DNA of 28,654 nt, taken from contig JAFXIM010000179.1 in the NCBI GenBank assembly GCA_017533165.1, positions 1 to 28,654 on the forward strand. Direction: 5' to 3'. The notes under the pieces were generated by a model that saw only the letters and a list, made by a program, of their open reading frames with translations, had not been told where the DNA came from and searched no databases. Made by a program: the position numbers and the translations under genes. Of this stretch, positions 23,458 to 28,654 are shown piece by piece. Positions within the stretch are counted from its first letter, which is position 1, and each line of letters starts with the position of its first letter. Origin of the DNA: Eggerthellaceae bacterium. Lineage in GTDB: Bacteria > Actinomycetota > Coriobacteriia > Coriobacteriales > Eggerthellaceae.

Positions 23458-23522
23458 GGCCCAACGATGCAAGCGCTTTTAGAAGTCTATCACTTCGGAC
23501 GCAAGGCGAGCGAGCTCAAGCG

Positions 23523-24623
23523 CTAGCGACCCCGGTTGTTCTTGTTGTAGCTGCGACGAGCCTTGGCTATGCCCTTCATCTTCTCGGATGACTTGCCGCG
23601 ACCACCGCCCTTGTCCTCCTTGGAAGCTTTGCCATGACGGCGGGCATCGGAGCTTTTCTCACCCTGCATCCAACGGGCCTGTTCGCGGCGCTGCTTGATG
23701 GTGGCGGTCTCCTGCTTGAGCGTTTGATAGGACTCGTAGCGCATGCGCGAAAGATCACCGGCTTCAAGGGCGACAAGGACCGCGCAACCGGGTTCGTTCA
23801 CATGCTTGCAATCACGGAAGCGGCACTCCTCGGCAAGCTCCTCGATATCAGAGAAAGCGGCTTCGATGCCCGCATCAGCATCCCACAGGCCAAGGCCGCG
23901 AACGCCGGGCATATCCACAATGCGCGCGCCGTTCGGCAGCTCGATGATCTCGCGGCTGACGGTGGTGTGCCTGCCCTTGCCGTCGCCTTCGCGAACAGCG
24001 GCCGTTTCCTGCACTTCATGGCCCATGAGCAGATTGACCAAGCTAGACTTGCCCACGCCGCTGCGGCCGATAAGCACCGTCATGGTTCCCGGAGCCAAAA
24101 GCTCACGTACCTGTTCGACGCTTTGCGGCTCGTGCGATGAGATGACCAGGGTGCGCTGCTGGCTTCCAGCAAGGTCTCTCACCTGCTGGCAGACCTCTTC
24201 GACCAGACCGGGAGTCTCGGCAAGGTCCGCCTTCGTGAGCACCACCGTAACATCGGCGCCCGTCTCATGCGCAAGCACCAACTCGCGCTCGAGGCGGCGA
24301 ATGTTCACCTCGCTTACGGGCTGAGCCACGATCACCTGATCGAAATTGGCGGCGAGCACCTGCGCCAGGGCGCGCTCGGTGGGATCCTTTCGAACGAAGA
24401 TGCGCGTGCGCGGGTGAATGCTCTCGATGATGGCCTTGTCGTGCGAATCGGGGTGTAAAACCTCAACGATGTCGCCAATGACGGCACGCTGCTTTTCGCC
24501 TTTCACCAAAGCCGTAGCGTGCTTGCAACGTACGAGCGATCCGTCGGCAAGCTTGACCAGGGGAAAACCGCGATCGAGTTTGACCACCTCACCGCGCACG
24601 CTTTCAAAAGCGGGATCCTCCAT
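23523..24623 (-). CDS. rsgA: Ribosome small subunit-dependent GTPase RsgA
   Basis: A 366-residue circularly permuted GTPase. After an N-terminal OB-fold (about 10-80), the motifs appear in permuted order: G4 LTKADL, G1 GRSGVGKSSLV, then G3 DMPGVRG. A C-terminal zinc domain has C-x5-C-x-H-x5-C (CRFRDCKHVNEPGC). RsgA matures the 30S subunit and releases RbfA. The last 45 residues form a Lys/Arg/Gly-rich extension absent from short homologues, likely contacting rRNA. I chose ATG 24623; a GTG at 24641 directly abutting the upstream stop would add six residues. It follows the OB-fold protein gene closely. Confidence 0.93.
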   Translation of the reverse strand: MEDPAFESVRGEVVKLDRGFPLVKLADGSLVRCKHATALVKGEKQRAVIGDIVEVLHPDSHDKAIIESIHPRTRIFVRKDPTERALAQVLAANFDQVIVAQPVSEVNIRRLERELVLAHETGADVTVVLTKADLAETPGLVEEVCQQVRDLAGSQQRTLVISSHEPQSVEQVRELLAPGTMTVLIGRSGVGKSSLVNLLMGHEVQETAAVREGDGKGRHTTVSREIIELPNGARIVDMPGVRGLGLWDADAGIEAAFSDIEELAEECRFRDCKHVNEPGCAVLVALEAGDLSRMRYESYQTLKQETATIKQRREQARWMQGEKSSDARRHGKASKEDKGGGRGKSSEKMKGIAKARRSYNKNNRGR

Positions 24624-24641
24624 GTCCCTCAACCCAGCCAC

Positions 24642-25223
24642 CTATCGCTGCCTTTCCCTCACGCGGTAGAACACGGCCACCAAAACAAGGCCCGCAACCA
24701 CAAATATCGCGCCGGGGATAAAGCTTTGCAACTTGAACTCCTGCTCGGTCACGCTTCCCTGCTCGACCACCACAACCGAGTCGGCATGCAGATCGGACAG
24801 GCCCTCGTGATCATCGCACGCCAAGTTGAAGGTTCCGCGCGCCTGAAGCGTGGTGCCCTTCTTACCATAAGCACCGAAGGTGTCGATAAGCGAAGCCGAA
24901 TCAGCGCTCATGAACACCGCTACCTGAGCATAGGACCCGTCCGTGGCCTGTACGGTAATCCAGCGGTGCTCGGGATCGCTGATCTCGCGAATGGGATCCC
25001 CCACCACCTCACCGGTCACCTGCACGGTTTGCCCGTCGAAGTAGGAGTCCGCCGAGGCAAGGTCGGATATCAGGGTGTCGTAGATAAAGGAGCTATCAGG
25101 GCGCTGATAGGGATTGACTTGGTTGTCGGCCGCATGCGCCAGCTGCCCGCTCAGCAAAACGAGGACAAGAGAGATGAGGACCCAGGCTCCGACTGCGCTC
25201 ACCTTACGCACGATTGAAATCAC
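24642..25223 (-). CDS. Secreted, C-terminally anchored OB-fold-like protein
   Basis: A 193-residue protein with an N-terminal signal peptide (VGAWVLISLVLVLLSGQLAHA, cleavage near residue 31), an extracytoplasmic domain (about 35-160) and a C-terminal transmembrane helix (about 165-185) with a basic end. The middle domain has the strand pattern of an OB fold (DGQTVQVTGEVVGDP, HRWITVQATDG, TTLQARGTFN, DLHADSVVVVEQG), like tRNA_anti or CcmE-type modules, although no heme histidine motif is seen. GTG 25223 overlaps the trkH stop (GTGA), so the two are coupled. Function unknown; coupling hints at a link to TrkH, or the arrangement may merely be compact. Confidence 0.75.
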   Translation of the reverse strand: MISIVRKVSAVGAWVLISLVLVLLSGQLAHAADNQVNPYQRPDSSFIYDTLISDLASADSYFDGQTVQVTGEVVGDPIREISDPEHRWITVQATDGSYAQVAVFMSADSASLIDTFGAYGKKGTTLQARGTFNLACDDHEGLSDLHADSVVVVEQGSVTEQEFKLQSFIPGAIFVVAGLVLVAVFYRVRERQR

Positions 25224-26746
25224 TGGGAGCCCCCTTTCACGCCGCCCCTTGGGGCAAGGGACACCACGGCTTCGACCATCAGCGCGAGAAGCGTGACAAA
25301 CTCAAGACGCCCGGCCCACATCTGGAAGATATAGAACAGCTCCAGGGTGACAGGCATGCCCGGGCAAGCCAGACCTGTGATAAGTCCGCCGTTTGAGGTC
25401 ATGGCCACCGACTCGAAGATAGCCTGCGTCGCATCGTAACCATGCGCGATGCCCACCAGAGCGCCGAGGGCGTACGTGATGACGAAGAGGATAAACACGG
25501 TCATGGCCTCTTTGACTATTTCGGGCGTGAGAACACGACGACCCACATGGTTGTAGTCGACGACAACGCGCGCCGAGTCGGGAGCGAGCGCCTCCTTGAC
25601 GGTGGAGACGATGGACTTGTAGATGATACCCACGCGGCTAAACTTGATGCCTCCCGCAGTGGAGCCCGCGCCGCCGCCGACTGCCATGAGCAAGGCGAGG
25701 GTAACAAAGGCACCGGAGGTGAGAACCGTAGTCAGCTGGTTGGAGGTGATGCTTTGGAAGCCCGTGGTGGTAAATGCCGAGACGATCATGAACAGACCAC
25801 GACGAAGGAGGGCGGGTAGGTCTGAGAAGAGGCTGCTCGAGGCAAGGGTTGCCGTGAACACGAAGGTCATCGCCACGATCCAAACCACCATGGTAATGGT
25901 TTCGATATCTCGGAAGAACACGTTCACGCGGCCCTTGCCCACCTCGGCCAGGATAACGAAGCTGATAGAGCCAAGGACCATGAGCACCATGAGGATGAAC
26001 TCAAGCGGCATGGAGTGATAGTAGAGCACGCTTTGAGACATGGGGGCAAAACCGCCGGTCACAAACCCGGAGACGGAAACCCAGAAGGCGTGGAGCACAG
26101 CGCGCACCGGCTCCATGCCCGAAAGGAACAAAAGCAGAGCCAACGCTACCGAGGCGAGTGCGATGAGGATCATGCTCACGCGAGCGATGAAGCGCGTCGT
26201 TTGCACCACGTTGGGCACTACGTGCTCGCTGCGACCCTCCGAAGCGTAAAGCGAGGCACCGGTACGCTTACCAAACAGGCCGAAGGAAAGCGCGACGACA
26301 ATGAGACCCAGGCCTCCGATGAAATGCATGAGGAAGCGAAACATGTTGTCGGCGTTCGAAAGGTGATCGAGGTCGAGGATGATGCTCGCGCCCGTCGTGG
26401 TGAGACCCGATACGCCATCGAAGAGCGCATCGAGATACGTGGCGTAATGACCTGAGAAGAACAGGGGCACAGAGGCCACCAAAGCAAGGACAATCCAGGC
26501 GAGACCCGTGACAACGAGGGCCTGGCGCCGGTTGAGCCTACCGGGTCCGATACGCCACAAGCGCAGAAGCGCGCCGAGGGCGAAGGCGAAGCCCGCCGAG
26601 GTGAAATAGCGCGCAGCGGGCTCCCATTCCTTGAACACGATTGCCGTGAGAAGGGGAAGCACCATGACGCCTGCGAAGGCCATGATGAGGGTGCCGAGAT
26701 AGTGGCAGATGACGCGCAGGTCATAGAGGGTAAATCGCTGCCACAT
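25220..26746 (-). CDS. trkH: Potassium uptake channel protein TrkH
   Basis: A 508-residue integral membrane protein of the TrkH/KtrB superfamily. The four pore loops are visible: SGLTTTGASIIL, SGFVTGGFAPMS, AFTTTGFQSIT and AMTSNGGLITG. ATG 26746 lies two bases after the stop of a 45-residue membrane protein gene. TrkH forms a dimeric potassium channel gated by the cytoplasmic NAD/ATP-binding TrkA ring; no trkA is in the window. The C-terminus (SLAPRGGVKGGSQ) is short and basic. It is coupled to the OB-fold protein gene downstream. Confidence 0.93.
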   Translation of the reverse strand: MWQRFTLYDLRVICHYLGTLIMAFAGVMVLPLLTAIVFKEWEPAARYFTSAGFAFALGALLRLWRIGPGRLNRRQALVVTGLAWIVLALVASVPLFFSGHYATYLDALFDGVSGLTTTGASIILDLDHLSNADNMFRFLMHFIGGLGLIVVALSFGLFGKRTGASLYASEGRSEHVVPNVVQTTRFIARVSMILIALASVALALLLFLSGMEPVRAVLHAFWVSVSGFVTGGFAPMSQSVLYYHSMPLEFILMVLMVLGSISFVILAEVGKGRVNVFFRDIETITMVVWIVAMTFVFTATLASSSLFSDLPALLRRGLFMIVSAFTTTGFQSITSNQLTTVLTSGAFVTLALLMAVGGGAGSTAGGIKFSRVGIIYKSIVSTVKEALAPDSARVVVDYNHVGRRVLTPEIVKEAMTVFILFVITYALGALVGIAHGYDATQAIFESVAMTSNGGLITGLACPGMPVTLELFYIFQMWAGRLEFVTLLALMVEAVVSLAPRGGVKGGSQ

Positions 26747-26748
26747 AG

Positions 26749-26886
26749 CTAGCCCATCACCAAGCGCGCGAGAACGATAACCACCCACAGGGCAACAATG
26801 AAGCTCACCACGGTGGCGAGCAACATGAGGGCACTGGTCAAAGGCAAGCCCAGGCGCGACTGTATGTCTTGAGGCGATTTGCGCAT
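26749..26886 (-). CDS. Small single-pass membrane protein preceding TrkH
   Basis: A 45-codon frame from ATG 26886 to TAG 26749-26751, two bases before the trkH ATG. The peptide starts MRKSPQDIQSRLGLPLTS and continues as one hydrophobic helix (about residues 18-42, SALMLLATVVSFIVALWVVI). Size, composition and tight spacing resemble small accessory subunits of potassium systems such as KdpF, although there is no sequence match. No strong Shine-Dalgarno is seen; a TACTAAAAT stretch just upstream could be a -10, giving a very short leader. Expression needs proof. Confidence 0.6.
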   Translation of the reverse strand: MRKSPQDIQSRLGLPLTSALMLLATVVSFIVALWVVIVLARLVMG

Positions 26887-26906
26887 AGGCGCATTTTAGT
26901 ACAAAG

Positions 26907-26947
26907 AGGCACCGACTTTCACCTTAAGCGGCGTTGTGTCGGTGCCT
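26907..26947 (-). terminator. Terminator downstream of clpB
   Basis: On the minus strand AGGCACCGAC (26947-26938) pairs perfectly with GTCGGTGCCT (26916-26907) around a 21-base loop and is followed by CTTTGT. It lies 28 bases beyond the TAG that ends the extended clpB frame and separates clpB from the trkH group. Confidence 0.8.
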
Positions 26948-26974
26948 TTGGTTCTACAGTTGCGCTGCGGCTGC

Positions 26975-27067
26975 CTATGCCTCCAGAAGAAGAGAGTCGA
27001 AGTTCAAGGGCTGCTCGACGCGACAGTCGTAGTTGCCCTCTCGGTCGAGATCGATGAGCACGTGGCT
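26975..27067 (-). pseudogene. clpB: C-terminal 30 codons of clpB beyond an in-frame UGA
   Basis: Directly after the TGA at 27070-27068 the same frame continues for 30 sense codons, SHVLIDLDREGNYDCRVEQP and ten more, to a TAG at 26977-26975. This matches the position and hydrophobic/charged pattern of the terminal beta-strands of the ClpB D2 small domain, which in homologues follow an AGEL-type helix end and a Gly/Asp turn. A single G-to-T change (GGA to TGA) would explain the stop. It is either a lost tail, a read-through extension or a sequence error. Confidence 0.7.
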
Positions 27068-28654
27068 TCAGTCGAGAAGCTCTCCCGCAATAACCTTCTC
27101 GGCGATGCGATCGACAACCTGGCGCTGGATGAGCCGCTTGAGGGGGCGGGCGCCATACGTGGGATCATAGCCGTCAATGGCCAGATGCTCCATGGCCGCA
27201 GGGGAAACATCGAGCGTCACGCGACGCGATGCAAGACGGGCGCGCACGTCCTCGAGCTGCAGCTCTACGATGGGCTCCATACCGGAGATTCCAAGCTCGT
27301 TGAAGGTGATGATCTCATCGATGCGGTTGAGGAACTCGGGCCTAAAGGTGGTGCGCAGGGCATCGTTGAGACGATTTGAAAACTCGTTCATGCGCTTGAC
27401 CGCGGCCTCGGGGGTCATAGTGGCCATCTTCTCGATCATCTCGCCCATGGTTTCGGATTCCTGGGCGGCATGATCTCGAATGAGTTGACTACCCACGTTG
27501 CTCGTCATAATAATGATGGTGTTTTTGAAGTTCACCACGCGACCCTGGCCATCAGTAAGGCGACCGTCGTCGAGCACCTGGAGCAGCACGTTGAACACAT
27601 CGGGGTGCGCCTTCTCGATCTCATCGAGGAGCACGACCGAATACGGGCGACGGCGAACCGCTTCGGTCAGCTGACCGCCCTCGTCATAGCCAACGTAGCC
27701 CGGAGGGGCACCGATCAAGCGCTGCACGGAAAACTTCTCCATGTATTCCGACATGTCGATGCGGACCATGTTCTTTTCAGTGTCGAAAAGATAGGTAGCC
27801 AAGGCCTTGGCAAGCTCGGTTTTACCCACACCCGTAGGACCGAGGAACATGAAGGAGCCAATGGGCTTGTTGGGGTCGGAAAGACCGGCGCGACTGCGGC
27901 GAATGGCGCCGGCAACAGCCGCCACGGCCTCGTCCTGACCAACGACACGCTTGCGCAGGCTTGCCTCCAAATCAGCCAGCTTCTCAAGTTCGCCGCGCAT
28001 CATCTTGGAAACGGGAATGCCCGTCCACACCGACACAACCTCGGCGATCTCCTCGGAGGTAACCTCCTCCTTGAGGACGGCGCCCTCCTCCTGCTTGGCG
28101 TTAAGAAGCGCCTCCGACTCGGCAAGCTGGCGCTGCAAAGCGGGGATAAGGGCATAGCGCAGCTCGGATGCACGAGCAAGGTCGCCCTCGCGAGTGGCAC
28201 GCTCTTCCTCAAGCTGGGCTTCATCGAGCTCTGCCTTGAGGTTTTGGACGGCGACGATGACGTCCTTTTCGTTCTGCCAAGCAGCCTTCTGGTGATCGAG
28301 GGCCTCTCGCGCAGAGGCGATGTCGCGACGGAGCTGTTCAAGACGCTCGATCGAGGCCTGATCGGTCTCCTTCATGAGGGCCTGCTCCTCGATCTGCATC
28401 TGCGTGAGCTCGCGGTCGACGGCGTCAATATCAGCGGGCATGCTGTCCAGCTCCATGCGCAGACGGCTTGCCGCCTCGTCCACGAGGTCGATGGCCTTGT
28501 CGGGCAAGAAGCGGTCGGTGATGTAGCGGTCCGAGAGCTGCGCGGCGGCGACCAGCGCGGAGTCGGTGATGCGCACGCCGTGGTGGATCTCGTACTTCTC
28601 CTTGAGGCCACGCAGGATGGATATGGTGTCCTCGACGGAGGGCTCGCTCACCAG
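27068..28654 (-). CDS. clpB: ClpB disaggregase (5' end outside window; stops early at UGA)
   Basis: The 529 visible codons start inside the first AAA+ module. [19 protein letters not shown] is the end of NBD1, followed by a long coiled-coil M domain (about 110 residues, Glu/Leu/Arg-rich), which distinguishes ClpB from ClpC. NBD2 has Walker [10 protein letters not shown], the pore loop [13 protein letters not shown], Walker [14 protein letters not shown], sensor 1 TSNVGS and sensor 2 GARPLKR. ClpB is a hexameric ATPase that works with DnaK to rescue aggregated protein. The frame stops at TGA right after AGELLD, earlier than usual. Heat-shock control elements would lie upstream, outside the window. 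Confidence 0.93.
   Translation of the reverse strand: MVSEPSVEDTISILRGLKEKYEIHHGVRITDSALVAAAQLSDRYITDRFLPDKAIDLVDEAASRLRMELDSMPADIDAVDRELTQMQIEEQALMKETDQASIERLEQLRRDIASAREALDHQKAAWQNEKDVIVAVQNLKAELDEAQLEEERATREGDLARASELRYALIPALQRQLAESEALLNAKQEEGAVLKEEVTSEEIAEVVSVWTGIPVSKMMRGELEKLADLEASLRKRVVGQDEAVAAVAGAIRRSRAGLSDPNKPIGSFMFLGPTGVGKTELAKALATYLFDTEKNMVRIDMSEYMEKFSVQRLIGAPPGYVGYDEGGQLTEAVRRRPYSVVLLDEIEKAHPDVFNVLLQVLDDGRLTDGQGRVVNFKNTIIIMTSNVGSQLIRDHAAQESETMGEMIEKMATMTPEAAVKRMNEFSNRLNDALRTTFRPEFLNRIDEIITFNELGISGMEPIVELQLEDVRARLASRRVTLDVSPAAMEHLAIDGYDPTYGARPLKRLIQRQVVDRIAEKVIAGELLD

Noticed and set aside
27068..27070. Genome-wide UGA recoding (for example to glycine) as the reason for the clpB stop
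   Set aside because: UGA closes other intact genes in the window (PP2C, trkH, queT), usually with coupled starts, so it works as a stop here.

Overview
The window looks like a chromosomal segment from a strictly anaerobic, moderately GC-rich member of the Coriobacteriia, probably an Eggerthellaceae-type organism; the genus cannot be fixed from sequence alone. The reasons are actinobacterial-type synteny (FhaA, FhaB, PP2C phosphatase, RodA/PbpA, PknB with PASTA repeats), an oxygen-independent ribonucleotide reductase (NrdD/NrdG), frequent GTG and TTG starts, and a high-GC third-position bias that produces very long antisense shadow frames. No tRNA, rRNA, insertion sequence, prophage or CRISPR array was seen.

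Left part (1-2537): two translationally coupled bacterial PH-domain membrane proteins on the minus strand (the first runs off the edge), an AT-rich intergenic region, and a lone XRE-type regulator on the plus strand closed by a strong bidirectional terminator. Then a minus-strand zinc-ribbon/proline-glutamine-rich membrane protein (2571-3809), divergent from the next block.

Central plus-strand block (4258-11636): the Ser/Thr phospho-signalling and cell-wall growth cluster, fhaA - fhaB - PP2C - rodA::pbpA (one 918-residue fused polypeptide) - pknB. FHA proteins read phosphothreonine, PknB writes it (its PASTA repeats presumably sense muropeptides or lipid II), the PP2C enzyme erases it, and the fused SEDS glycosyltransferase/transpeptidase is the likely wall-building output. 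Immediately after the pknB terminator lies a structured RNA of about 168 nt (11733-11900) with the architecture of 6S RNA.

Right part, all minus strand. Reading in transcription order from the right edge: clpB (5' end outside the window), whose reading frame is cut by an in-frame UGA with 30 further conserved-looking codons after it; a terminator; a 45-residue membrane protein, trkH, a secreted OB-fold-like protein, rsgA, a structured leader and queT, a TSUP transporter, a LytS-type sensor kinase, an Arg/Pro/Ala/Gln-rich membrane-anchored protein, a homocysteine-methyltransferase-like protein lacking the zinc cysteines, and an unrecognised 107-residue protein. After a 380-base gap carrying a probable NrdR operator comes the tightly packed operon nrdD - nrdG - mscS-like channel - response regulator - histidine kinase, which converges on the 6S RNA.

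The most interesting points are the interrupted clpB, the 6S RNA candidate, the RodA-PbpA fusion, the zinc-ligand-less methyltransferase homologue with its coupled small partner, the structured queT leader, and the unannotated small membrane protein in front of trkH.
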